A stretch of 47,139 nucleotides of DNA. Origin: Branchiostoma floridae (taxonomy: Eukaryota; Chordata; Leptocardii; Amphioxiformes; Branchiostomatidae). Of the stretch, positions 10,045 through 21,163 are shown piece after piece; position 1 is the stretch's first letter; every line of letters starts with the position of its first letter. The stretch covers positions 208,828 to 255,966 of the forward strand of contig NW_023365702.1 in assembly GCF_000003815.2 (NCBI RefSeq). The letters are read 5' to 3'. Position numbers and translations under genes: made by a program. Below the pieces are notes generated by a model, which worked only from the letters and a program-made list of their open reading frames with translations, was not told the DNA's origin and did no database searches.

Positions 10045-12921
10045 ATGGGCAAATTCCCATTAGATAAACAAAGACACCTGTCTATATGCCACTCAAACGT
10101 GAGGAGCCTGTCTGCCAACGATTTCATTAAACTTCATGAGCTTGAAACGATTGCTCTTGAGGATGATTTTGATGTTATTGCTTTGTCTGAAACCTGGTGC
10201 GATTCCACCATACCCGATTCGGACATTTCACTTGCCTCATACCAGTCCCCGATGCGACGTGACCGAAATCGGCATGGTGGTGGAGTCGCACTTTATGTCA
10301 GGAACTCAATACCTTCTAAAAGAAGGAGTGATTTAGAATGCGATCTTTTTGAAACAATTTGGTGTGAAACTGAGGCCAACAATTGGCAAGTATTTATCTG
10401 TGTCTGCTACAGACCTCCTGGTCAAAGTGTGCAAGAACGCACAGCATTCATAGAACACCTGCAGAATTCAGCAGACGTTATTATGACTGACCCAGGTGGT
10501 AAAACTGCAGTAGTTATTGTTGGGGATTTTAACAATACTTCAGATAATTCCTCAGTCGACATCGACAGGTTTGTGGCTGATAATAACTTTGTACAGCTAA
10601 TTCGAGAGCCCACTCGAATTACGGAGCGGACGTCAACGTTGATTGACCTAATTATCACCGATTCTCCCAGTCTTTTCACCGAGTGTGGTACACATGCACC
10701 TCTATCCAACTGCGATCACTCTCTTATATATGGAAAAATGTCTCTCAGGATCCCACCTGTTAAAACATTCAAAAGAACCGTCTACGATTTTGGAAAGGCG
10801 GATTACGAGGGACTGAACTCCAAAATTCTGACTATCGATTGGAATGCCATGTTTTCGGCGAACCTTCCTGATATTGATGCCACAACTGAGTCATTTATGG
10901 CGACCCTCTTTAGCGCTATCAGAATGTTTGTGCCTAGTAAAGTGATCACTGTTCGCCCGAGGGATCAGCCGTGGATGACCTGTGATATGCTGAGAAAAAA
11001 GAAGCGACTTTACTTGAAATACAAAAGGACAAATAGTCCAGATTTGTTTCAGACTTTCAAACATATACGCAACGCGTGTACAAGCCTCATTAGGAAAGCT
11101 AAATTGAACCATCGTCTCAGCCTGTGCCTCGATCTCGCCAACCCTGCTACAAATCCTAAAAAGTGGTGGTCAGTTTCCAAAGAAATGTTCTTGGGTAAGC
11201 TGGATCGAGCAATACCATCCCTGATTGACAATGGACGTGTTGTATCAGATGACAAGGCCAAGGCTGAGGCTTTTAATCAATACTTTGCGTCACAAACGCA
11301 CCTAAACACAGCTGGAGCCACCCTTCCGCAATTTACACCTAGAACTGAATCTACTAAGAACTGCATTAATTGTTCTCCCCTTGATGTCTATACAATTTTG
11401 TGCAATCTCGACGTTGGTAAGGCCACTGGACCCGATGGCATCGGCAACAGACTTCTCAAACACATTGCCCCATCCCTTGCTGCGCCACTTTCCAATTTGT
11501 TTAATAGGTCAGTTCAAGGCGGCTGCTTCCCGGGAATTTGGAAGCGCTCAAATGTAATTCCCGTCCATAAAAATGGTGACAAACAGACAAAGACAAAGTA
11601 TAGGCCAATATCTCTGCTGTGTTGTATATCAAAAGTCTTTGAGAGAATTGTATATATCCCCTTGTCATCCTACTTGTACGAAAACAAACTGCTCACCGAT
11701 CGAAACTCAGGTTTCTCTCCGGGAGACTCGACAGTTAACTCACTGTTATATCTAACACATAATATGCATCAAGCACTTGATCAAGGACTTGATGTACGTA
11801 CTGTTTTTTTAGACATATCTAAAGCATTTGACAAAGTTTGGCATTTGGGGCTTATTTTTAAATTAAAACAATTAGGAATAACTGGTCCCCTCCTTGCCTG
11901 GATTGAGTCATATTTAAATGATCGTGAGCAGCGTGTTGTACTCAACGGAGCCTGTTCCGAATGGTTACCCATTGGTGCTGGTGTCCCACAGGGCTCTATT
12001 TTGGGCCCACTTCTTTTCCTTGTTTTCATCAATGATTTGGTGGACAACTTAGAAACGGATGGCCGCTTATTTGCAGATGATACCTCACTAACTGAGATTG
12101 TTAGAGTTCATGACTGGTCACGTCAGTGGCTCGTTACATTCAACCCTCTTAAAACTCAACTAATAACTTTTACAACCAAGCGAACTAAAGTTGTACATCC
12201 ACCACTGTATTTTATGGGTATTCGGTTGACTGAGGTATCCTCTCATAAACACCTCGGCCTACATCTTACGCCAAAATTATCATGGTCATTACATGTTTCA
12301 ATTATTACAACTAATGCAATGAAACGAACAAATTTACTAAAGAGAATTTCAAGATTTGCTCCAAGGCAAACACTCGAAATTCTTTACAAAACTATGATAC
12401 GACCACTATTAGAGTACGCCGATGTTGTATGGGATGAATTGTCGGTTAAAGATTGCAACCTAATTGAATCTATCCAGCTCACTGCAGCTCGAATTTGCAC
12501 AGGTGCTATGAGAGGAACAAGTAACGACAGTATCTTGTCAGAAGTTGGGTGGGAAACTACTGCCAGCAGAAGCCAAAAGCACATACTTATTCATTTTTAC
12601 AAAATGGTTAACGGTTTAACACCTGAGTATCTTGGTGAAATTATTCCACCCCAGATCTGTGACCGCACTACATACAGCCTTCGTGCTAATCAAAATTATA
12701 TCCAAATTCCTTCTAGAACTGAGAAGTACAGGAGATCATTCTTACCTTCCTCTGTTCTTTCATGGAATAAACTACCGCTCACTACCAGAGTATCTCCCTC
12801 TGTTGCTAGCTTCAAAAATGAGTTGGAGTCTTTTTTCTATAGACCTCCTACCCACCTTCACCTAGACCTCGATAAGCAGGGTCTGCTTTCCGTCTCATCC
12901 TCTTTAAAGAAATGTGAATAA
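10045..12921 (+). CDS. Retrotransposon endonuclease-reverse transcriptase ORF
   Basis: 958 residues. The N-terminal apurinic-type endonuclease shows SNVRSL (about residue 22), SETW (47), CYRPP, VGDFN (about 158), LIDLI and CDHS near 230, consistent with an intact metal-dependent nuclease core. The reverse transcriptase follows: ATGPDG (about 460), KYRPISLL, FLDISKAFDKVW (about 588), GVPQGSILGP (about 646) and FADD (about 674), a variant of YxDD. Between FADDTSL and SRQWLVTFNP only about 8 residues remain, where related proteins usually have some 20-30 more, so a small in-frame deletion in the palm/thumb junction is likely. The C-terminal region (RPLLEYADVVW, WNKLPLTTRVSPSVASFK) is typical of CR1/Jockey proteins. 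ATG 10045 is the first in-frame start. Activity is uncertain because of the deletion and the missing ORF1. Confidence 0.9.
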   Translation: MGKFPLDKQRHLSICHSNVRSLSANDFIKLHELETIALEDDFDVIALSETWCDSTIPDSDISLASYQSPMRRDRNRHGGGVALYVRNSIPSKRRSDLECDLFETIWCETEANNWQVFICVCYRPPGQSVQERTAFIEHLQNSADVIMTDPGGKTAVVIVGDFNNTSDNSSVDIDRFVADNNFVQLIREPTRITERTSTLIDLIITDSPSLFTECGTHAPLSNCDHSLIYGKMSLRIPPVKTFKRTVYDFGKADYEGLNSKILTIDWNAMFSANLPDIDATTESFMATLFSAIRMFVPSKVITVRPRDQPWMTCDMLRKKKRLYLKYKRTNSPDLFQTFKHIRNACTSLIRKAKLNHRLSLCLDLANPATNPKKWWSVSKEMFLGKLDRAIPSLIDNGRVVSDDKAKAEAFNQYFASQTHLNTAGATLPQFTPRTESTKNCINCSPLDVYTILCNLDVGKATGPDGIGNRLLKHIAPSLAAPLSNLFNRSVQGGCFPGIWKRSNVIPVHKNGDKQTKTKYRPISLLCCISKVFERIVYIPLSSYLYENKLLTDRNSGFSPGDSTVNSLLYLTHNMHQALDQGLDVRTVFLDISKAFDKVWHLGLIFKLKQLGITGPLLAWIESYLNDREQRVVLNGACSEWLPIGAGVPQGSILGPLLFLVFINDLVDNLETDGRLFADDTSLTEIVRVHDWSRQWLVTFNPLKTQLITFTTKRTKVVHPPLYFMGIRLTEVSSHKHLGLHLTPKLSWSLHVSIITTNAMKRTNLLKRISRFAPRQTLEILYKTMIRPLLEYADVVWDELSVKDCNLIESIQLTAARICTGAMRGTSNDSILSEVGWETTASRSQKHILIHFYKMVNGLTPEYLGEIIPPQICDRTTYSLRANQNYIQIPSRTEKYRRSFLPSSVLSWNKLPLTTRVSPSVASFKNELESFFYRPPTHLHLDLDKQGLLSVSSSLKKCE

Positions 12922-12941
12922 AAAAAAAAAAAAAAAAAAAA
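12920..12941 (+). repeat. Internal A22 tract in the retrotransposon
   Basis: Twenty-two consecutive A residues begin inside the stop codon and are followed by GCCTGATGAAG and a normal-looking 3' UTR. The element's actual 3' end lies about 190 bp further on. Confidence 0.95.
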
Positions 12942-13202
12942 GCCTGATGAAGTTCAGGACATTTAAAGTGACTTATACCTAATTGCTTAAAGTAGTGCTA
13001 TTTTTACAGCTATGTTGTTATTGAATGTCTTTGTTGTTATTGTGTTGTTTCTATGTATGCCCAAGACTGCCTGAATAGCAGGTCTAGTCTAACTCGAGTT
13101 GTACTTTCCTGGTAAAATAAATAAATTGAAGGGAAAAGTGAAAAATTAGTGTCTGACGACAATTCATCTTTTTCCTACAGACGTAGCGCTTGAGCAAGCA
13201 GG

Positions 13203-13880
13203 ATGGCATCAACGAGCAAAGTGCAGAGTTTGGATGACGTCATGAGAAATGCAAAAATGGATGATTCTGTGCAACCTGGCTCTAGCAGAGGGGAGAAGTG
13301 CTACAAGTGTGAGGAGTGTGGCAGGAAATTTAGTCAGCTGGGTAATCTGAAGAGACACATGCTTACTCACACAGGAGAGAAACCCTACAGATGTGAGGAG
13401 TGCAGCAAGCAGTTCAGTCAGCTAGTTCATCTAAAGAAACACATGCGTACTCACACAGGGGAGAAACCGTACAGGTGTGAGGAGTGCAGCAAGCATTTTA
13501 GTCAGCTGGTTGATCTGAAGAGACACATGCAGACTCACACAGGGGAGAAACCTTACAGGTGTGAAGAGTGCAGCAGGCAGTTCAGTCGGCTGGGAAGTCT
13601 GCAGAAACATATGCGGACTCACACAGGGGAGAAACCTTACAGGTGTGAGGAGTGCAGCAGACAGTTCAGTGAGCTGGGTCATCTGAAGACACACATGCGG
13701 ACTCACACAGGGGAGAAGCCGTACAGGTGTGAGGAGTGCAGCAGGCAGTTCAGTCAGCTGGGTGATCTAAAGAGACATATGCGGACTCACACAGGGGAGA
13801 AACCCTACAGGTGTGAGGAGTGCAACAGGCAGTTCAGTCTGCTATGCAATCTGAAAACTCACATGCAAACTCACACAGGG

Positions 13881-13883
<3 letters not shown>
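13203..13883 (+). CDS. C2H2 zinc-finger protein, unit 2, 7 fingers, truncated
   Basis: 226 residues: the conserved N-terminal peptide (MASTSKVQSLDDV...) then seven intact fingers with contact residues (-1,2,3,6) QGNR, QVHK, QVDR, RGSK, EGHT, QGDR, LCNT. The frame ends in the TGEKP linker after finger 7, where ACAGGGTAGAAACCC has TAG instead of GAG, a single G-to-T nonsense change. The same frame continues with recognisable finger sequence, so the ancestral protein was longer. A seven-finger product could still bind DNA. ATG 13203 follows the acceptor at 13180 by 22 bp. The upstream intron carries a 3.6-kb retrotransposon. Confidence 0.8.
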
Positions 13884-14221
<338 letters not shown>

Positions 14222-15036
14222 GAAATCCCTGGATCAGGAGTGTGAAATAGAGATGTTGGCCACATAGCAAGTTTGTCAATTTACATTTTTCATATTCTTT
14301 AGTAGTTTAGACATTGTATAGCCAGCTATCTGATTGTAACTCCATGAAATGTTGTAATAATCTTGCTAAGAAAGGTTTTACTTTTATATTCTTGTTGATT
14401 TCTTCATATCAGAAGTTCCCAATCTTATATTAGTAAGAAAAGTGTAACAGAGTAGGTTTTGTTCTTTATGTACGTTTTTCTCATTGCGCATGTGCCATTT
14501 TGTAAAATTCCAAGATATCCATTTAGTGTGGAATAGCAGTTCAAGTTGCAGAAATCTTGTGGCTTGTGATTTACCTGTAACCTTGGTAACAACAGAGCTA
14601 GTCTAGTGAAAGCAGTTATTGTGTGAAGACTTGTTTCGTTACTACTAACTACTTGTGATCTTAAGATAGTTTGTTGTACTAATCTACGTTTACTTTAGTG
14701 TTAGTCTTAACGTTATCAGGTATCTGTTATACATGCTTAGTTCATGTAGGTAGAAGATGCAGGTGTTTGTTAGTTGCAGGTGTTTGTTAAACATTTTATG
14801 TAGACACAAGTCTGTTTTGGATTGAGGTCCGTAACTGCCAGAAAAGTTTTGAAATGTTGTAAGAACAAAGGATTGATAACAGTACGTATTAACCTCATCA
14901 TCCAAACTAAGTTGTCATCTTACCTGTTTTCTTAGACCTGAATTTGTCTACAAAGTACATATGGTAGAAAGAAGTGTTAGTTTAGGTTTTATTGTTCTTT
15001 CACGTTTTATTATAGTCATTTGTTTTGCTCAATAAA
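14222..15036 (+). other. 3' UTR of unit 2 with polyadenylation signal
   Basis: Homologous to the other 3' UTRs, starting with CCTGGATCAGGAGTGTGAAA and ending at AATAAA 15031-15036. No coding signal. Confidence 0.7.
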
Positions 15037-15173
15037 GTTGTTTGCATGATGCACACTTGTTTGGAGATGGCATTGGAAAAAGCTGATACATTTAGTATAG
15101 TAAAAGCCATAGTTTATCATCGTCATCATCATATAATGGCGAATTCTTTTACACAACCAGTTTGTACCCACTT

Positions 15174-15706
15174 AACCTGGAATCCAGTCTACTACTGGCT
15201 CGGCTTAACGTTACCGTAGTTAGTTTAGGCTCTCTAGGGGTCCAGTGCAGCTCTCAGCCGCCGGGGTAATCATTCACACCCAGTAGGATTTTCACGCGGT
15301 TAGACTTGGCCCAGTGGGAGTTACTGTAAACGTATTTAAGTTCGCGGGGATTTAATTTCGCGGTAGCGGGAAAAGGGACTTTTCGCGGTGGATTTAAGTT
15401 CGAGGTAACACCATAGACTGCAATCTAATATCATAATAGAAAAATGTTCGCGGTGGTTTTAAATTCGCGGTCAAGTGGTCACCGCGAAAACCGCGAACAT
15501 TAATCCACCGCGAACATTTCTGCATTTACAGTAATTGCCGGCCAGCAGTTGTGGCCTATTAATTAACTCCCACTGGGCAAAATCTTACCAGGGAAAATGC
15601 TACCGGGTGTGAATGATTACACCGGCGGCTTAGAGCTGCACTGACCCCGTAGAGAGTCTATACTAACTACGGTAGGCCGTGCCACAACTAGACTGGATTC
15701 CAGGTT
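15174..15706. mobile_element. Inverted-repeat element with 11-bp target duplication and a nested insertion
   Basis: The arms begin AACCTGGAATCCAGTCTA and extend about 145 bp each with scattered mismatches. The flanks TGTACCCACTT and TGTTCCCACTT (15163-15173; 15707-15717) form an 11-bp duplication with one mismatch. The unit 3 flank (near 25839) has the uninterrupted site. A second element (15324-15531) sits in its centre. Confidence 0.75.
15324..15531. mobile_element. TA-flanked TTCGCGG-rich element, copy 1 (nested)
   Basis: Flanked by TA on both sides, with ends CTGTAAACG and GCATTTACAG. The interior contains at least eight CGCGG/CCGCG words in both orientations, spaced by TTTAA or AATTT words, giving several alternative hairpins. 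A second copy lies in opposite orientation at 45590-45790. TA flanks and CTGTA-type ends suggest a Tc1/mariner/pogo-type non-autonomous element. Confidence 0.75.
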
Positions 15707-15813
15707 TGTTCCCACTTTGCTTACTGAGGAATGTTCACGTTTTGATGTCTGAGGAAGGTGTCTGAGAGACATCTAAACATGAGCAAAGTGAGAACAATTT
15801 GGTTGTGTGAAAG

Positions 15814-16203
15814 ACACATACACATACATGTACACACTTTCATACATACATAGTTCATACACACATATGCATACATACATATATACATACATACATACAT
15901 ACAAATACACACACATACATACATAACATTCACACACACATACATACATATGCACACTCACATACACATAAAAACGTTCATACACACACATATATACAAA
16001 GATATATATGCACACACAGACACATACATAAATTTGCACACATACATACAATTACGAATACATACATTCATACACACACATACATATTCACACTTGCATA
16101 CACACACACACACACACATATTACATACACACATGCATACACATACATACATATACACATACAAACACACATACATACATACAAACACACATTCATACAT
16201 ACA
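15814..16203. repeat. CATA/CA microsatellite, unit 2 tail
   Basis: The longest of the five unit-tail arrays, about 390 bp of imperfect CATA/CACA/TACA repeats. The open frames across it on both strands are repeat artefacts. Confidence 0.9.
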
Positions 16204-18069
16204 AATGCTACCAAAAGCCTTACTTTAGCGAAGGTAATTATTCATTTCAGAACTCAAAAGAATTTGGTGTCACCAGAATGTTTATTACTTGAAGTCAGTA
16301 CATTTAAATCTTCATGAAAGGAAAAATAAAACACAACATGATTCCATATAATGCACTACTTTCTACAATCTACATATACTTGCGATTTGTTTCATTTGCT
16401 AAAGACAGCACCAGATTTCAGGGTGCAGATACGCTGAAGATCACTAGGAGGCATCACTGCACAAGACAGAACGAGTCTACTTTTTAAACTAGAAAGGCCG
16501 ACATTTGCTTGGGTGCAAATACAGCATATTTCAGCCATACCCATTCCCACGCAACATTGGACTGTTCCAAGTCACCCCTGCGCAAAAATTAACTGTAAGT
16601 TATCCCCAAAAGAGAACTAATATTGTGAATTGATTCCAGGTCAAAACAGAGCTTGCCCAATATGCCCCGGGCCCATATGGAAGAATATAATATTCCACAG
16701 GAGCGCCTATGCATAACTGATTGGTTTTTAGAATTGCGGCAGCTCGTATTTTTCCGAGAGTGAAAAAAAGCGCATCTTCCATTCAGAATATTTTCATCAT
16801 GAAATTACATGACGCCATTCAACAATTTCCACTTCGATAACTAGGTCTAAGTACCGCCATAATCTCTTTGTGATGTAGGTACATTTATTATTGCAGTGAA
16901 CTTTTTTTAATCAAGTAGGGCATACGTTTTAATAATTGACAAGCAGGTACAGGTACTGTGTAGTAGGAGTTTTTTGTTTTCAAGCTAAAAACTTCAATCT
17001 TCTTCTTGTTTTGTATGAGCCATTACATAAACGGAGACGTCTCGAATTTTTCCAAGAATTTTACCACCCTGTCGCTTCATTTCTTTTCTGAAAAATCTCA
17101 GGACCAACAAGTTAACTTGATTTGGCTTTATCTATATATTTCATTTTCCTTCGAATTCTTTGTTAAGTATATGCCCTGCATACCACTGTTAAATTGTTTT
17201 ACTTTGTATACAATCAGCCATCGGACGTAATCTTGTCTGAGTGTTATAATTTCCTGCTCGTAGCGTGCGAGACCTGGAGGATAGGAGTTTCTACCTTGTT
17301 CGGGGGTTTCTTTTCGGAGGTCAGTGGTGTTACTCTGGTACTAAGAGTCTTTTATTGGGCTCAAACTCTGGCAGTTTAAAGTTACTTACAATTTGAATGT
17401 ACAAAGTTTACGTCAAAAAAGAACAACAACACTAGAAGTACCTACATTTGTTCGGGAAAAAATACATGCATTCTCGCCACTGTCAAACTTACGTGTCAGA
17501 ACTAAACGCAAACTGTCCAATTTTCCCGCGTTTTCTGCCAAGTAACATTTTCTCGATTGTCTCTCAACTAACGCCCAAAATCAAATCTGGCGAAAATGAT
17601 TGATAGTGCCATGCGAAATGTTGGTAAATTCATCAACACAGACTTGTATTCTAACGTTCAATGCACGCGTACCGTCCGCTGCCGCTCAAATGACCCTGTC
17701 TGGACTCCAAATCCTCGCAAACTACAATTTCAAACCGGGCACAGGGTAACATGTGTGGCCACTGTAAGGCTGTAATATGCATCTGTTTGTGTATATACTG
17801 GATTGCAAGGCCCCGCTTATGAATATTAACTAGCATTCGCCTTTCTCGTCGCTGATTGGCTGGCGTCCATAAAGTAATTAACTCTCGCTCTCCCCAGACC
17901 GCTGGCACCTGGCACGTGTGGGCTCTGGGGTCACGGGAGTTCACGGGAGAAGGCCGAAAGAAAACCAATTTACCCTCAGAAAAGTGCAGAAATTAACAAT
18001 TTGAGATTAGTTTATGCCAAAAATTTTACTTGGATCATTTTACCAACTATATAATGCCTATCTAACCAA
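16204..18069. other. Spacer between units 2 and 3, first part
   Basis: 16204-16465 is the shared unit-end module. The sequence from about 16487 is not found in the other units. It begins with a 72-bp arm that recurs inverted at 20536-20603. No convincing ORF, tRNA or conserved motif was seen in 16560-18069; short frames such as one at 17651-17968 on the - strand lack recognisable domains. Confidence 0.5.
16487..16558 (+). repeat. Left arm of a widely spaced inverted repeat
   Basis: AAACTAGAAAGGCCGACATT and the following 50 bp recur as the reverse complement at 20536-20603 with few mismatches. The arms are about 4 kb apart and could be the terminal repeats of one larger element that surrounds most of the foldback complex. 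Confidence 0.7.
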
Positions 18070-18350
18070 ATTTCAGGTCATTCCATTGTAATTCAAGGGT
18101 ACAGGGGGCCAAAATATACCGTTTTGGTCAAAACGTGACCTTTAAACTTCAATAAAATCATTTTAGAGGCAGATATGAAAAAAATGAGAAAAAATCACCT
18201 CGGTATTGACCTACTCTACCCTTGTGCCAAATTTCAGGTCATTCGGTCACGGAACGACGGAGATGAATCGATTTGAAGATTTGACAGGAGAAAGAAACAT
18301 TACGAATACAATATATTTCACCATACCATATATGGTATGGCTGAAATATA
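18070..18350 (+). repeat. Foldback complex: partial A'-type block
   Basis: Runs in the same direction as 20905-21214, sharing CCAAATTTCAGGTCATTC, GATTTGACAGGAGAAAGAAA and TGGTATGGCTGAAATATA. It is therefore inverted relative to block A (18923-19534). Confidence 0.8.
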
Positions 18351-18927
18351 AAAAAGCCCCCCTCTATGCAAGAATGGACACCCAGAACACCCATGTAAAA
18401 TTGCAAATTAGACCAGTCCAAAAATAACCCTACTGAAAGACAAACTAGACAAACTAGAAGTCACCAAAGTCCAAAATATGAATTTTGAAAAATCCCCCCT
18501 CCGTGCGAGAATAGACTCTTCCAGCACACATTCTGTAAAATTGCAAAATAGACCTGTCCAAAAATGCATCCACTGAAAGACTTCACCAGTCCAATGACGA
18601 ATTTAAAAAAAAAATGAACCCCTCCGTGTAAGAATGGACTCTTCCAGATAACACCGGGCTCGCTGATTGGCTGCCACCCCCCCTCTTTGGGATATAGATT
18701 CAGGCTAAGTGATTTGTTACCTATCTAATTAGATTAAATAGACATATATGCCAGTAGGTGCAATCTGCAGCTGGGGGTCAACGACCTTAAGGTCATTGAC
18801 CCCTATGGCTATTGGAAAATGACAAAAAAATCCCCAAATATATCATTTTGACGAAGTCTATGACAAAAATTATACATGTGTCATTTGAATAAATATCTAG
18901 TGCACCCTTTTACCAAAATTTAGGTCA
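18347..18927 (+). repeat. Foldback complex: block B
   Basis: About 580 bp that recurs as the reverse complement at 19531-20114 with high similarity, from AAAAAGCCCCCCTCTATGCA to ACCAAAATTTAGGTCATT. It includes GACCTTAAGGTC, itself a palindrome, and three inverted copies of the GAGTCCATTCTTGCA-type unit. Confidence 0.9.
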
Positions 18928-19534
18928 TTATATTTCAGCCATACCATAGGTATGGTGAAATATATTGTATTCGTAATGTTTCTTTCTTTCTTTCTTTCTT
19001 TCTCCTGTCAAATCTTCGGAACACGGTATCTCCGTTGTTCCTCAACCGAATGACTTGAAATTTGGCACAAGGGTAGAGTGGGCCAATACCCTCGGACGTT
19101 TTTTTCATTTTTTCCATATCTGTCTCTTAAATGATTTTCTTAAGGTTTTTTGGTCATCTTAAGGCCAAAACTGTATATTTGGGCCCCCTGTACCCTGGTA
19201 TAATAACCGAATTAGCTGAAATTTGGCACAGATGTGCCTTGATAAGTCCCCCATATAGATTCAATATCAGTTTTGGTGTACAGTATAACGAAATGCTTAT
19301 TTTTGCGATTTTTTGGTCATTTTTTTTACCAAAAAAGGACACTTTTGGCTCCTGTACCTTGGTTTTAGAACCAGATGACCTGAAATTTAGTATAGGAGTG
19401 CCCTAGACATATGCGCACATGGATTCAATAACACTTGAGGTATACAGTACAACAAAATGCTTAATTTTGCGATTATTTGGCCATTTTATGACCAAAAAGT
19501 ACACTTTTGGCTCTTGTGCTCTGGTTTTAAAACC
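18923..19534 (+). repeat. Foldback complex: block A
   Basis: About 610 bp matching the reverse complement of 20603-21221. It starts GGTCATTATATTTCAGCC, has a TTTC microsatellite (18980-19003) matched by GAAA at 21133-21164, and is built from roughly 160-bp modules each containing an AAATTTCAGGTCATTCGGTT-like phrase. It forms the loop between B and B'. Confidence 0.9.
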
Positions 19535-20114
19535 AAATGACCTAAATTTTGGTAAAAGGGTGCACTAGATATTTATTCAAATGACACATGTATAATTTTT
19601 GTCATAGACTACGTCAAAATGATATATTTGGGGATTGTTTTGTCATTTTCCAATAGCCAGAGGGGTCAATGACCTTAAGGTCGTTGACCCCCAGCTGCAG
19701 ATTGCACCTACTGGCATATATGTCTATTTAATCTAATTAGATAGGTAACCAATCACTTAGCCTGAATCTATATCCTAAAGAGGGGGGGGTGGCAGCCAAT
19801 CAGCGAGCCCGGTGTTATCTGGAAGAGTCCATTCTTACACGGAGGGGTTCATTTTTTTTTTTAATTCATCATTGGACTGGTGAAGTCTTTCAGTGGATGT
19901 ATTTTTGGACAGGTCTATTTTGCAATTTTACAGAATGTGTGCTGGAAGAGTCTATTCTCGCACGGAGGGGGGATTTTTCAAAATTCATATTTTGGACTTT
20001 GGTGACTTCTAGTTTGTTAAAGTCTTTCAGTAGGGTTATTTTTGGACTGGTCTAATTTGCAATTTTACATGGGTGTTCTGGAAGAGTCCATTCTTGCATA
20101 GAGGGGGCTTTTTT
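19531..20114 (-). repeat. Foldback complex: block B'
   Basis: Reverse complement of 18347-18927. It merges into a degenerate tandem array of units of about 120 bp. Confidence 0.9.
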
Positions 20115-20540
20115 AAAAATCCATTTTTTGGACTTCAGTGATTATGTCCTATTTTAGCGGATGTATTTTTGGACTGCTCTACTTTACATGGAAGAGTCCA
20201 TTTTTTGCACACGGAAGGGTTTTTTTTTCAAATTCAGTTTTGAGCGGGTGATGATTCAAAATTCAATTTTTAGTGGAAGTGTTTTTAGACTGGTCTATTA
20301 TACCTTTTCATGCACTGGGACCTTTTTTGCTAAATTCAATTTTGGATTTGGTTTCTTATTCAAAAGGCCAAGGTTTCAGTGGGAGTATTTCTGGACTGGT
20401 CTATTGTGCAAATTCACATAGGGTGCACTGGAGTCCATTCTTGAACGGGGGAATTTTGTAAGATTCATTTTTGGGTTAAACCGTCATTAGTAAAAGTGAT
20501 TTTTCAAATGGGTGATTTTGAAATAACCTATTGTTGCATG
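19821..20540. repeat. Degenerate tandem array, units of about 120 bp
   Basis: GGAAGAGTCCATTCTTGCA-type phrases recur near 19821, 19944, 20080, 20190, 20311 (weak) and 20430. Each is followed by a G-rich/T-rich step and TTTTTGGACTGGTCTATT. Spacing is 110-136 bp. No protein-coding signal. Confidence 0.75.
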
Positions 20541-20603
20541 GGGAGGGAGATGGCTGAAATATGCTGTATTTGCTCTCAAGCAAATGTCGGCCTTTCTAGT
20601 TTG
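20536..20603 (-). repeat. Right arm of the widely spaced inverted repeat
   Basis: Reverse complement of 16487-16558 (GCTGAAATATGCTGTATTTG ... CGGCCTTTCTAGTTT). Directly abuts block A'. Confidence 0.7.
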
Positions 20604-21132
20604 GTTTTAAAACCAGAGCACAAGAGCCAAAAGTGTACTTTTTGGTCATAAAATGGCCAAATAATCGCAAAATTGAGCATTTTATTGTACCGTATGCCTC
20701 AAGTGTTATTGAATCCATGTGCGCATATGTCTAGGGCACTCCTATTCTAAATTTCAGGTCATCCGGTTCTAAAACCAAGGTACAGGAGCCAAAAGTGTCC
20801 TTTTTTGGTAAAAAAATGACCAAAAAATCGCAAAAATAAGTATTTCGTTATACTGTACACCAAAACTGATATTGAATCTATATGGGGGACTTATCAAGGC
20901 ACATCTGTACCAAATTTCAGCTCATTCGGTTATAATACCAGGGTACAGGGGGCCCAAATATACAGTTTTGGTCTTAAGATGACCAAAAAACCTTAATAAA
21001 ATCATTTAAGAGACAGATATGGAGAAAATGAAGAAAACGTCCGAGGGTATTGGCCCACTCTACCCTTGTGCCAAATTTCAAGTCATTCGGTTGAGGAACA
21101 AGGGAGATACCGTGTTCCGAAGATTTGACAGG

Positions 21133-21163
<31 letters not shown>

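Larger units (their letters stand above)
9505..13130 (+). mobile_element. CR1/Jockey-type non-LTR retrotransposon
   Basis: The insertion is bounded by comparison with the introns of units 1 and 3, which lack it: it begins after the A-run of ATACTTAAAAAAA (near 9504) and ends near AAATAAATAAATTG (about 13130). Order: 540 bp 5' leader with a CTGCCACA/TGTGGCAG hairpin, one endonuclease-RT ORF (10045-12921), an A22 tract overlapping the stop codon (12920-12941), and a short 3' UTR ending TTTCCTGGTAAAATAAATAA, a type of tail seen in CR1-like elements. No ORF1 (gag-like) is visible. Same orientation as the host gene. Confidence 0.85.
8285..13180 (+). other. Intron of unit 2, enlarged by a retrotransposon
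   Basis: The left part (8285-9504) is homologous to the other introns and includes a YY1-like site (9193-9204). A non-LTR element occupies about 9505-13130. The intron resumes with GTGTCTGACGACAATTCATC and ends at the acceptor TTTCCTACAG (13180). It is 4.9 kb, against 1.3-1.7 kb in units 1, 3 and 4. Confidence 0.65.

Noticed and set aside
17651-17968. 105-codon frame on the - strand between units 2 and 3
   Set aside because: No recognised motif or paralogue, and no splice or promoter context; chance frame in unique sequence.
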